DNA of 64,000 nt from JAEXOD01 sp963663265 (lineage in GTDB: Bacteria; Bacteroidota; Ignavibacteria; Ignavibacteriales; Melioribacteraceae). Below the pieces are notes generated by a model. That model worked only from the letters and a program-made list of their open reading frames with translations, was not told the origin of the DNA and made no database searches. The position numbers and the translations under genes were made by a program. Every line of letters begins with the position of its first letter. Position 1 is the stretch's first letter. Location of the stretch: the NCBI GenBank assembly GCA_963663265.2, contig CAXXXM010000002.1, positions 1,674,001 through 1,738,000 of the forward strand. The letters run 5' to 3'. Shown piece after piece: positions 25,530 to 34,358 of this stretch.

Positions 25530-27377
25530 ATGAAATTAAAGAAGAAAAAAATTGATGAAATGATAGAATTGCTTGATAAAATAACAGAAAAAGCAATTCA
25601 GTATGAAAATAATTTTGCGGAGAAATTATCCTTAATTCATCCCGAGTATAAAAAATCAGCAATAAATTTTTTACATTATTTGGCATTACGCGAAAATGAT
25701 ATACGTGATTTACAAGAAAAATTAGGAGAGCTTGGAATATCGCGACTTGCTCGAGCTGAAAGTAATGTATTGGCAAGTATTCTTGCTGTAAAAAACTTGT
25801 TGCGAAAATTAAACAAACTTAAAAAGCAAGAAAGAGGGAAAGGGGTCATTTCGCGAAAGAAGGCAAGAAAAATTATTAGGAAAAATACCAATGCACTATT
25901 AGGTAAAAAGTTAAAGGGAGCAAAAACCAGAATAATGGTCACTTTACCTAAAGAAGCAGTTGATGAAAAAAATCTAATTAATGAATTGATAGAAGCGGGT
26001 ATGAGTGCTGCAAGAATTAATTGTGCTCATGATAGTATTGATATCTGGTATAAACTGATAGATAAAATACATTCTGTAAAAAAACGGACTGGTAAAAATT
26101 GTAGGGTCTGTATGGATTTAGGTGGTCCAAAACTTAGAACAGGGAAAATGATTCCGGGTCCAAAGGTTGTTCACTTGACACCTCTGCGTGATACAAAAGG
26201 AAGAGTAATTGAGCCGTGTACGTTGCTTTTGGCAAAAGAAGGGACTTTGCCTTCGGAAGAGTATCCTGTTATTCTCCCTTTTGAAGAGGAGTTCTTGATG
26301 GAAATACAAATTGGTGATAAATTAACATTTATTGATACCCGCAATAAAAAAAGAAATCTAAAAGTTGTTGAGCAGGCTGCAAATGGTTTTGTAGCCAAAT
26401 TGTTTGATAGTGCTTATATTGAGACAGCAGCTGAAGTTAGCTTATTAAGAGAAGAAAATATTGTCGCTTCAACACAGGTTGGTAATCTTATTCCAATTGA
26501 GGAATATATTGTTTTAAAATCAGGAGATATATTAACTTTACTTGCAGACCAGCAAATTGATGGTCAGTCAGCAAAAATTGATGAAAATGGAAACATAATC
26601 AATTCCGCTTTTGTTTCTTGTACTTTACCGGAAGTATTTAAAGATGTTAAAGAAGGAGAACTTATAGTTTTTGATGATGGCAAAATTGAAGGCAAAATTA
26701 TTGATGTTAAAGAGGATAAAGTAGTTGTAGAAATTTTTTATGCAAAAGAAGTTGGTGAAAAATTAAAAGCAGATAAAGGAATAAATTTACCTGAAAGTAA
26801 TCTTAATATTAGCGGTCTAACGGAAAAAGATAAAGAAGACTTAAGATTTATTGCCAAAAATGCTGATGTTGTTAATTTTTCGTTTGTAAACTCCGGCAAA
26901 GATGTTCAGGATTTATTTGAAGAACTTAAAAAATTAGAAAGAGAAGATTTAGGAATAATTCTTAAAATTGAAACAAAAAAAGGATTTAAGAATTTACCGG
27001 AAATTTTGTTAACAGCAATGCAGCACTATCCAATAGGAGTAATGATAGCAAGAGGTGATTTGGCAATTGAGATGGGTTGGAAAAATTTAGCAAAGGCTCA
27101 AGAAGAATTGCTTAGTTTGTGCGAAGCTGTTCATATACCAATTGTTTGGGCAACACAGGTTTTAGAGACACATGCAAAAAAGGGAAGACCATCACGTTCG
27201 GAAATTACAGATGCTGCTTTGGCTGAAAGGGCTGAATGTGTAATGTTAAATAAAGGTCCGCACATTGTTAAAACCGTTAAATTGTTAAGCGAAATATTAA
27301 AAGATGCGGAAGAATATCAAGATAAAAAATCAACTTTATTGCCTGTGCTTCAAATGTTTAACCCGTTTAACAATTAA
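25530..27377 (+). CDS. Pyruvate kinase-like protein, long N-terminus and no C-terminal domain
   Basis: The 615-residue protein contains a pyruvate-kinase barrel. KTRIMVTLPKEA begins it near 130, MDLGGPKLRTG is the substrate loop, ILKIETKKGF holds the catalytic Lys region, and MIARGDLAIEMG (from 505) and WATQVLETHAKKGRPSRSE follow. It differs from ordinary enzymes in three ways. It has a helical N-terminal extension of ~130 residues, an enlarged B-like domain (about 200-430), and an end soon after the barrel without the regulatory C-terminal domain. LNKGPHI replaces the usual LSGETA. Catalytic activity is plausible but unproven. A separate housekeeping pyruvate kinase may exist elsewhere. It is monocistronic. 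Confidence 0.8.
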   Translation: MKLKKKKIDEMIELLDKITEKAIQYENNFAEKLSLIHPEYKKSAINFLHYLALRENDIRDLQEKLGELGISRLARAESNVLASILAVKNLLRKLNKLKKQERGKGVISRKKARKIIRKNTNALLGKKLKGAKTRIMVTLPKEAVDEKNLINELIEAGMSAARINCAHDSIDIWYKLIDKIHSVKKRTGKNCRVCMDLGGPKLRTGKMIPGPKVVHLTPLRDTKGRVIEPCTLLLAKEGTLPSEEYPVILPFEEEFLMEIQIGDKLTFIDTRNKKRNLKVVEQAANGFVAKLFDSAYIETAAEVSLLREENIVASTQVGNLIPIEEYIVLKSGDILTLLADQQIDGQSAKIDENGNIINSAFVSCTLPEVFKDVKEGELIVFDDGKIEGKIIDVKEDKVVVEIFYAKEVGEKLKADKGINLPESNLNISGLTEKDKEDLRFIAKNADVVNFSFVNSGKDVQDLFEELKKLEREDLGIILKIETKKGFKNLPEILLTAMQHYPIGVMIARGDLAIEMGWKNLAKAQEELLSLCEAVHIPIVWATQVLETHAKKGRPSRSEITDAALAERAECVMLNKGPHIVKTVKLLSEILKDAEEYQDKKSTLLPVLQMFNPFNN

Positions 27378-27492
27378 ATTTATTAAAATATTTTATTATG
27401 TTGTTTTTTTTAATAAATTAATGTTATTTTTAACGACAAAAAAATCAAATAACCGTAATTTTTAATTAACAGAATATTTTTGAGAGAAAAAT

Positions 27493-28302
27493 ATGTTTAG
27501 AGTTCTTGTTGTTGATGATGATGAAAATGTAAACATGTTTATCAGTCGACTTTTAACTAAAAAATTTAAATGTGAAGTTTCGTGGGCTAAAAATGGTTTG
27601 GAAGCTTTATCGTTAGTTAAGGGTTTTAAACCGGAAGTCGTTTTTTTAGATGTTACTATGCCGGTTATGAATGGTGTGGAGACTTTAGGTGCACTACGAG
27701 CTGATTCTGATACTAAAAGTTTGCCTGTTATTATGTTAACTGCAGTCAGCGAAAAAAATGTTGTTGCCGAAATTATGAAATTAGGGGTGTTTGATTATAT
27801 GTTAAAACCCCTTATTTATGATACAACTTTTATTAGAATTAAAGAGATTTTTGAAAGAATTAAAAAAGCTGAAGAAGAAAAATTAAAATCGATTCGCTCC
27901 AAACCGGAAGAAAAACAGACATCTTCTCAAAATGAAAATCTGTTGATGGTTGGGGGAGATATTGAATTAAAAAAATATTTGCGAGCAAAACTTCAACGCT
28001 ATTTTACCGTAATTGAAACCGAAACCGGAGTTGAGGGATTAAGATTGTTTTTATCGGAAAGACCCTCCGTTGTTATAGTTGGTGATAGTATTCCTTTGTT
28101 AAACGAAAACTTGCTTCTTCAAAAGATAAGAGCAAATTCAATGCGTAACGAAATTAAAGTAATTTACGTAAAAAAGAATCCAAATATTTCGGAAGAAGAA
28201 AAATCTTCCTTCGATTCAATTGTTATTAAGTCATTAAACACAGAAATTAATGCTCGTAATATTGTTGAAGCAATAGAAAAACTTAAACAAGTTAAGTTTT
28301 AG
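27493..28302 (+). CDS. Response regulator with a receiver and a pseudo-receiver domain
   Basis: The 269-residue cytoplasmic protein has a canonical receiver first: acidic DDD at 8-10, phospho-acceptor Asp53 in VVFLDVTMP, Thr in VIMLTA and Lys in DYMLKP. After a linker (about 125-145) a second receiver-like fold follows. In it the acidic cluster is GGD and the acceptor position is Gly (VVIVGDSIP), so it cannot be phosphorylated normally. There is no DNA-binding output domain. It converges on two histidine kinases (four-base overlap with the nearer), which are probable partners. Output may be by protein interaction through the pseudo-receiver. Confidence 0.88.
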   Translation: MFRVLVVDDDENVNMFISRLLTKKFKCEVSWAKNGLEALSLVKGFKPEVVFLDVTMPVMNGVETLGALRADSDTKSLPVIMLTAVSEKNVVAEIMKLGVFDYMLKPLIYDTTFIRIKEIFERIKKAEEEKLKSIRSKPEEKQTSSQNENLLMVGGDIELKKYLRAKLQRYFTVIETETGVEGLRLFLSERPSVVIVGDSIPLLNENLLLQKIRANSMRNEIKVIYVKKNPNISEEEKSSFDSIVIKSLNTEINARNIVEAIEKLKQVKF

Positions 28303-29450
28303 GTTGTTGCCTGTATTGGTATTTTAATAAAAAATTTTGTTCCCTCTTCATCTAAGGTTGTAAAATATACTTTCCCTTTTAAGTATTTTTCACCAATTAA
28401 TTTCATGCTGTACGTGCCAATTCCTCTATTGCTTCCTTTAGTAGAAAACGATCGTTGAAAAATTTGCAGTTCAATTTCACGTGGCATTTTTTTGCTGTTT
28501 TGAACATAAAATTCAATCTCGTTTCCAATTATATTATAGCTAAAATTAACTATACCACCTTTATCGGTAGCTTCTAAGGCGTTTTTTAACATATTAAGAA
28601 TTACACGCGAAAGTAAGTGTCTATCTGTTTTGATAACTAAATCTTCATCTGTTTTTAATGTTTTGACACTTTTTTCTTCAGCAATGATATGATGTTCTAT
28701 TTGAGCTGTTATTTCCTGCATAAAGCTATTAATTGGAATTAATTGGTTATATACAGTCAACTCATTGTTTTCTGCATTTAACAAATCACGTTGACTTATG
28801 ATTTCGTCTATTAATTTTGAGCTAATTTTAGAAACTAAGTTCAGTTCGTTTTTTATTTCTTCAATGCTTTCATAATCCTTCAGGCATTCAATAAATCCAT
28901 TTAAACCGCCTGCGGTATTAAGTACATCATGGAAAAATATTCTTTCTAAGACATTTTTCCTTTTTTGTTCCGAAATATCACTTATTGAGATTATTTTGAA
29001 TAAGTCGTCTCCAATCATAATTGGAGTTGAAGTAAACATTAAATCAAAAAATGAGTAACTATTACCATTTAGGGCAGTTATTCGGCATTCTTTGCTTACT
29101 TTTTGACCATTTTTTTCACTTTCTAATATAGCATTAACCGCACCGCAAAATCGACATGATTCAGATGTGCCGCATCCACCGGCTTCTTCAGAAGAATGAA
29201 TACAGTTAAATAATTCACCTGGGCGTTTACCCAAAATGGAAGCTGGATTATCAATTTTTATAAATTCTAAAAGAGAAGTGTTTGAATAAACAATTTGTCG
29301 TTCTTCATTTATTATAACGGCAACAATACCAAGTGAGTTTAGAATTTCTTTGAAAGTGGTGTTTTGTTTTATTTGTTCAACTTGTTTATTAATTTCTTCG
29401 CCATTTAATTTTTCTGCCGATGCAAATTTTGTTAAGATATTCTTGTTCAT
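28299..29450 (-). CDS. Cytosolic PAS histidine kinase with four-Cys motif (second of pair)
   Basis: The 383-residue kinase has no membrane helices. An N-terminal PAS domain (about 35-160) carries C-x9-C-x5-C-x2-C, ending SCRFCGA, a plausible metal or Fe-S ligand set. The dimerisation helix has the phospho-accepting histidine in FFHDVLNTAGGLNG, a variant H-box. The ATPase domain has NMLKNALEA and RGIGTYSMKLIG. It is a paralogue of the kinase directly upstream (16-bp gap) and converges on the two-domain response regulator. A cytoplasmic redox, gas or metal signal is likely but inferred. Confidence 0.85.
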   Translation of the reverse strand: MNKNILTKFASAEKLNGEEINKQVEQIKQNTTFKEILNSLGIVAVIINEERQIVYSNTSLLEFIKIDNPASILGKRPGELFNCIHSSEEAGGCGTSESCRFCGAVNAILESEKNGQKVSKECRITALNGNSYSFFDLMFTSTPIMIGDDLFKIISISDISEQKRKNVLERIFFHDVLNTAGGLNGFIECLKDYESIEEIKNELNLVSKISSKLIDEIISQRDLLNAENNELTVYNQLIPINSFMQEITAQIEHHIIAEEKSVKTLKTDEDLVIKTDRHLLSRVILNMLKNALEATDKGGIVNFSYNIIGNEIEFYVQNSKKMPREIELQIFQRSFSTKGSNRGIGTYSMKLIGEKYLKGKVYFTTLDEEGTKFFIKIPIQATT

Positions 29451-29466
29451 AATTATTGCCCTAAAT

Positions 29467-30567
29467 TTAATTTATTATCGGTACTTCTAAATAAAAAGTT
29501 GTACCTAAGTTTTTGGTAGATGTAAAATAAATTTTACCATTCAAATAGTTTTCTGCAAGTAGTTTCATGCTAAATGTTCCAATACCTCTATTATTCCCTT
29601 TTGTTGAAAAGTTACGTTGAAATATCTGCATCTGTATTTCGGGTTCAATATAAGCGGGATTATTAATCCAGAATAAAATTTTATCTTCTAATTTTTTACA
29701 GCCAACCTTAACAACTTCATTATCTTTTGAAGCCTCTAAAGCGTTTTTTAATATGTTTATAATAATTCTACTCAATAATATTTTATCGCTGGAAAAATTA
29801 GTGTTTTCAAAATTATTATCAAGAGTAATAATTCTATTATTGCTTACATTATTGAATTGAATTTGAGTTATTAAGTCGTTAATAAAACTTAAACTGGATA
29901 TTTCAGATAAGTTTATTTCTAATTCTCCATTTTCAGCTGCTTCAAAATCGCGTTGTGTAATAATTTCGTTAACTAATCTTTTACCAATCATTTTAAGGTC
30001 TTCAAATACTTCCCGCATTTCTTCATGACATTCTTCAACTGGAATGTACTGAATTAATCCATTAAGGCTACCAACAGTATTAAGAATGTCATGGTAAAAT
30101 ATTTTTTCAAGAGCTTTTTTTCTTTTTGTTACACTTATATCATTAATAGTAACTAAATTATAGTAAATGTTATCAATATAAAGTGGAGATACAGTAACAG
30201 AGAGATCATATGCGATTATTTTGTTTTTTGAGTTTGATAATATTCTGCACTCTTTTGTTATGGTCTGTCGAGTTTTATTAACCTCATTAATTGCATAAAA
30301 TGCTCCACAAAGCTCGCATTCTTTAGTAAAGCCACATCCAAGCGAGTTGCTTCCTGCGTTTACACAGTTAAATACTTCGCCAAAAAGTTTCCCCATTAAT
30401 TCTGTTTCCTCAATCTCAAAAATAGCATTGAGTGACTTATTAGAAAACAATAACTCTCTTTTATTACTTACTATTAAAATGGTGTTAGGAATGGAATATA
30501 ATACATCGGTTAATGATTTGTTGGTTTTTATAAAATTAACTTCCTCTAAAAAATCCTTGTTTTGCAA
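29467..30567 (-). CDS. Cytosolic PAS histidine kinase with four-Cys motif (first of pair)
   Basis: This 366-residue paralogue of the next gene has the same layout. Its PAS domain carries C-x9-C-x5-C-x2-C (ending ECELCGA), its H-box is HDILNTVGSLNG, and its ATPase domain has NILKNALEA and RGIGTFSMKLLA. The start is a TTG at 30567. No in-frame ATG lies nearby upstream, and GGAG sits five bases before the TTG, which supports it. Conservation of all four cysteines in both copies, while the surrounding PAS sequence has diverged, points to a required cofactor. The pair is probably one operon. Confidence 0.85.
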   Translation of the reverse strand: MQNKDFLEEVNFIKTNKSLTDVLYSIPNTILIVSNKRELLFSNKSLNAIFEIEETELMGKLFGEVFNCVNAGSNSLGCGFTKECELCGAFYAINEVNKTRQTITKECRILSNSKNKIIAYDLSVTVSPLYIDNIYYNLVTINDISVTKRKKALEKIFYHDILNTVGSLNGLIQYIPVEECHEEMREVFEDLKMIGKRLVNEIITQRDFEAAENGELEINLSEISSLSFINDLITQIQFNNVSNNRIITLDNNFENTNFSSDKILLSRIIINILKNALEASKDNEVVKVGCKKLEDKILFWINNPAYIEPEIQMQIFQRNFSTKGNNRGIGTFSMKLLAENYLNGKIYFTSTKNLGTTFYLEVPIIN

Positions 30568-30600
30568 AAAAACTCCGATGTATTAAAGTAATAAAATTAA

Positions 30601-30619
30601 CTGTTTTAAATTAAAACAG
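30601..30619. promoter_or_regulatory. 19-bp palindrome between divergent genes
   Basis: CTGTTTTAA and TTAAAACAG are perfect inverted arms around one central base. They lie in the 125-bp space between the kinase operon and the tricorn protease gene. It could be an operator for either gene; no binding protein is suggested. Confidence 0.35.
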
Positions 30620-30692
30620 CTTTTTGGATTGTAAAAGAAAAAAAATCTATACATATTAGTATATATGCAATTTAACAAAATAAAGGTGTATT

Positions 30693-33600
30693 ATGCAAAA
30701 ATACTATATTACTATTTTATTATCGTTTATTTTAAGTATATCTTTAATATCTCAGCCTTATTTAATGAGTAACGCAGATGCTTCTAAAGATAATATTGTT
30801 TTTAGTTATGAAAATGATTTATGGCTTCTTCCGTTTAATGGTGGAGTGGCTAAGAGACTTACGAATTCAGAAGGCAGAGAAAATTTAGCAAAATTTAGTC
30901 CTGATGGTAAACAAATAGCTTTTACTGCTAATTATGATGGCGGCAGCGATGTTTATATTATGGATTTAAATGGTGGAAATTTAAAACGTTTAACTTATCA
31001 TGCTTCTTCAAGTTATGTATTGGATTGGTACCCTGATGGAAAATCTATTCTATTCCGTTCAACGCGAGAATATCCATACAGAGTTCAAAAGCTTTATAAA
31101 ATTTCTGTTGATGGCGGAATGCCTGAAAAACTTCCAATTGATAGAGCAGGATTGGCTTCGTTATCACCTGACGGAAAATCTATTGCTTATAATAACATAA
31201 CAAGAGAAAATCGCACTTGGAAAAGACACCAAGGTGGTACTGCTCAAGATATTTGGGTCGGTAGTCTTGATAAATTAGATTATAAAAAAATAACAGATTT
31301 TGTTGGAACTGATAATTATCCTATGTGGTTTGGTGATTTTATTTATTTCACTTCTGATAGAGCAGATGGCACTTTAAATTTATTTAAATACAACCTTTCT
31401 ACAAAAGAAACAACGCAATTAACTTTTTATAAAGATTATGACGTTAGAACCCCTTCGCTTGGTGTTGATAATATTGTTTACAGTTATGGCGAAGAATTAT
31501 ACCTTTTCGACTTGAAGACAGAAAAATCGTCAAAAGTTAAACTCGAAATTTCTACTGATAAAGTTTTGGCAAGAAATACATTGATTAAAGCAGCTAACTT
31601 TACAGGCAATTTTACCCCAAGTATTAATGGTGAAAATTTAATAATTGATATACGAGGGGAAATAATCAACTATCCCGTTGAAGAGGGTGCAATTTTTAAT
31701 ATTACTCGCTCTTCTGCTTCACGTGAAAAAAATCCTGCTGTTTCACCGGATGGCAAACAAGTTGCGTTTATATCGGATAAAACAGGAGAAGAAGAAATTT
31801 ATTTGGCTGATTTAGAAGGGAAATCAGAATGGAAACAACTTACTAAAGGAGGAAAGGGATATAGAGAAAACCCTGTATGGTCGCCCGACGGAAAGTATAT
31901 TGTGTTTCACGATAAATTTATGAAACTAAATTTGGTAGATGTGGCAACTGGAAAAATAAATGTTATTAGTCATTCGGATTATGATGACAGCTGGTATAAC
32001 TGGGGGATTAGAGACTATACCTGGTCTACTGATAGTAAATGGATTGCTTATGCAAAATTAGATCAATCATTATATCAATCGATTTTTATTTATTCTGTTG
32101 ATGCTGATAAAGAGTATAGGGTTACTTCATCTATTACGCAAGATTGGAGCCCCTCTTTTAGTAAAGATGGCAAGTATTTGTATTTCTTATCTAATCGTAC
32201 ATTTAATCCAATTATGGGTGCTGTTGATCAAAATCATATTTTTATGAATATGGGGAAACCTTATGTTGTTGTGCTTAAAAATGGAGATATGTCCCCGTTT
32301 TCATTAAATAATACTTCGACTGAAAATAGAAAAGATAATGTGCAAATAACTACTGAAAATTTTGAAGAAAGAACGCAGCCGGTTGAAATTGCATCGGGTA
32401 ATTTATTTAGACTTGAAGCAGTTGAAGGTGGATTTGTTTACTTGAAGAAAAATGAACCTGAATTTTTAAAGTATCAATTTGTTGATGATAATAATTCATC
32501 CAATAACTTAGACTTATACAATTATTCCATAAAAAGTAAATCCGAAACACAATTAATGAGTGGAATAAGCCAATATCATGTTTCTGCTGATGGAAATAGT
32601 TTGTGTTATAAGTCCGGTTCGACTTTTGGAATTTGTAAACTTAATAAAGCAAAAGTTGGAGATGGAAAAGTAAATCTTAATGCTGCAACAATAGAAATTG
32701 ATAAAGAAAAAGAATTTATGCAGATTTATAACGAAGCATGGCGAATAGAACGCGATTGGTTTTATGATGCTAATATGCATGGAGTAAATTGGGATAAAGT
32801 TGGAGCAAAATACAGAAAGTTTATTCCATATTGTGTAACGAGAGAAGATGTTAATTATTTAATTGGTGAAATGATATCCGAATTAAATGCTGGTCATACA
32901 TATATTTCCGGTGGAGATATTGATTATACTTCTCGTGTTAGTTGTGGCTTGTTAGGTGCGGACATAACTTTAAAAAATGGATTTCCAATAATTGAAAAAA
33001 TTATTAAAACTGATGTTAATGATGAAACTGCATATTCACCACTATCTGAACCCGGATGTCCAATTAAGGAGGGTGATTATATTATAGCAGTTGATGGTGT
33101 TAAAATTGAAAAGAATAGTAATTTTTACAAATATTTTCAAAACAAAGGGAGAAAAGTTGTAGAAATAACATTTAACTCTAAACCAACTGAAGATGGTTCA
33201 AAAACGTATAAAGTTAAAACAATAACTAATGAAGTTAATTTACGTTATAAAGAGTGGATTAGACAAAATAGCGAATATGTAAGCAAAATGACTGATGGAA
33301 AAGTCGGCTATCTGCATATACCCGGAATGATGGAAAATGGATTGATTGAGTTTGCACGCTTATATTATCCACAATATTATAAAGATGGTTTTATTATTGA
33401 TGCACGATATAATACAGGTGGTTTTACAAGCAAACAAATTATAGATAGGCTTGAAAGACACATTTATGCTTATGTGAAACCACGTGAAGGTGGAGTAATT
33501 ACAGCTCCGGAGAGAGTGTTTAATGGGAAATTGATTTTGTTAATTAATATGGATACAGGTTCTGACGGTGAATTGTTTAGCGAAGCGTGGAAACATCATA

Positions 33601-33914
33601 AACTTGGAACTGTGATTGGAATGAGAACTTGGGGTGGGGCGGTTGGAATTGAACCACATCAAAATTTAATTGATGGTGGTACTTGTACTCCTCCTCAGTT
33701 TGGTGAATTTACAGAACAAGGTAAGTGGGTTATAGAAGGACATGGTGTTGATCCCGATATTGAAATTATGAATATGCCGGGAGATGCTGTAAAAGGTGTT
33801 GATAACCAGCTTGATAAAGGTATAGAGGTAATTTTAAAACAAATAAAAGAGAGTAATAAAAAAGAACCTGTTGTGCCTGAATATCCTGATAAAAGCAAAG
33901 AAACATTAAAATAA
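30693..33914 (+). CDS. Exported tricorn-type S41 protease
   Basis: The 1,073-residue protein starts with a signal peptide (ILLSFILSISLISQ). TolB/WD-type beta-propellers fill about 30-660, with repeats such as FSPDGKQIAFTANYDGG and VSPDGKQVAFIS. A helical bundle (about 680-740), a PDZ domain (about 755-850) and an S41 serine-protease core follow. The nucleophile is Ser957 in TGSDGELF, and the core ends with HGVDPDIEI. Tricorn proteases cut peptides into short products; exported ones probably degrade misfolded or foreign peptides in the periplasm or outside. It is monocistronic and ends at a clear terminator. Confidence 0.92.
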   Translation: MQKYYITILLSFILSISLISQPYLMSNADASKDNIVFSYENDLWLLPFNGGVAKRLTNSEGRENLAKFSPDGKQIAFTANYDGGSDVYIMDLNGGNLKRLTYHASSSYVLDWYPDGKSILFRSTREYPYRVQKLYKISVDGGMPEKLPIDRAGLASLSPDGKSIAYNNITRENRTWKRHQGGTAQDIWVGSLDKLDYKKITDFVGTDNYPMWFGDFIYFTSDRADGTLNLFKYNLSTKETTQLTFYKDYDVRTPSLGVDNIVYSYGEELYLFDLKTEKSSKVKLEISTDKVLARNTLIKAANFTGNFTPSINGENLIIDIRGEIINYPVEEGAIFNITRSSASREKNPAVSPDGKQVAFISDKTGEEEIYLADLEGKSEWKQLTKGGKGYRENPVWSPDGKYIVFHDKFMKLNLVDVATGKINVISHSDYDDSWYNWGIRDYTWSTDSKWIAYAKLDQSLYQSIFIYSVDADKEYRVTSSITQDWSPSFSKDGKYLYFLSNRTFNPIMGAVDQNHIFMNMGKPYVVVLKNGDMSPFSLNNTSTENRKDNVQITTENFEERTQPVEIASGNLFRLEAVEGGFVYLKKNEPEFLKYQFVDDNNSSNNLDLYNYSIKSKSETQLMSGISQYHVSADGNSLCYKSGSTFGICKLNKAKVGDGKVNLNAATIEIDKEKEFMQIYNEAWRIERDWFYDANMHGVNWDKVGAKYRKFIPYCVTREDVNYLIGEMISELNAGHTYISGGDIDYTSRVSCGLLGADITLKNGFPIIEKIIKTDVNDETAYSPLSEPGCPIKEGDYIIAVDGVKIEKNSNFYKYFQNKGRKVVEITFNSKPTEDGSKTYKVKTITNEVNLRYKEWIRQNSEYVSKMTDGKVGYLHIPGMMENGLIEFARLYYPQYYKDGFIIDARYNTGGFTSKQIIDRLERHIYAYVKPREGGVITAPERVFNGKLILLINMDTGSDGELFSEAWKHHKLGTVIGMRTWGGAVGIEPHQNLIDGGTCTPPQFGEFTEQGKWVIEGHGVDPDIEIMNMPGDAVKGVDNQLDKGIEVILKQIKESNKKEPVVPEYPDKSKETLK

Positions 33915-33936
33915 TATCGAATTGAATTTATTGAAT

Positions 33937-33967
33937 GGGTTGCCTTAAAAAGGCAGCCTGTTTTTTT
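33937..33967 (+). terminator. Terminator of the tricorn protease gene
   Basis: GGTTGCCTT pairs with AAGGCAGCC across an AAA loop, with one G-T pair, and is followed by seven T. It begins 23 bp past the stop codon. Confidence 0.8.
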
Positions 33968-34002
33968 ATGCAAAATAAGACATAAATGTCTTTTAGTAGT
34001 AT

Positions 34003-34085
34003 AAAAAACAAGCCCGACCTTGTTAGATCGGGCTTGCTCTGGTTTTGCGCCTTAGAGGCGCATGGGCAAAGGAGGGTTTGAGGGC
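34003..34085 (-). ncRNA. Candidate ~83-nt C-rich small RNA
   Basis: A minus-strand transcription unit with no protein. The promoter at 34120-34090 fits the Bacteroidota pattern: TTTG, 19 bases, TATATTTG. Transcription would begin near 34085. The 5' part is C-rich and unpaired (GCCCUCAAACCCUCCUUUGC). It contains CCUCCUUU, the same as the anti-Shine-Dalgarno tail of 16S rRNA, so it could mask ribosome sites. A hairpin TGCGCC/GGCGCA (34046-34062) follows, then a terminator stem CAAGCCCGA/TCGGGCTTG (34009-34036) with six U (34003-34008). It matches no 4.5S, 6S or tmRNA motif that I know. Start and function are inferred. Confidence 0.7.
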
Positions 34086-34089
34086 ACCA

Positions 34090-34120
34090 CAAATATACAA
34101 AAAATTATTATTCTGTCAAA
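34090..34120 (-). promoter_or_regulatory. Bacteroidota-type promoter of the small RNA
   Basis: TTTG (34120-34117), a 19-bp spacer and TATATTTG (34097-34090) on the minus strand match the -33 TTTG and -7 TAnnTTTG elements used by Bacteroidota primary sigma factors. Confidence 0.65.
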
Positions 34121-34358
34121 CAAAAAAGTTGTGAATGCACTTATTTTCTTTAAAAAAATGAAGAATATCGGAAATTTTGCTCTGATTAACACTAACTAAA
34201 GGAAATTTATTCTAATTAGGTTAAATTTTGGGAAATAATTAATGTTTTTAAAATAAATATTTTATTTAGGTGTTTTATTTAAATAATAATACTTATTTTA
34301 AAAAAATTAGATTCTCATAAATAAAAAAAACGACAAATTATTTGGAGGTTAAGAAAAA

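Noticed and set aside
27377..27419. 12-bp inverted repeat after the pyruvate-kinase-like gene as a terminator
   Set aside because: The stem is made only of A and T and begins inside the stop codon; in DNA this AT-rich it is weak evidence.
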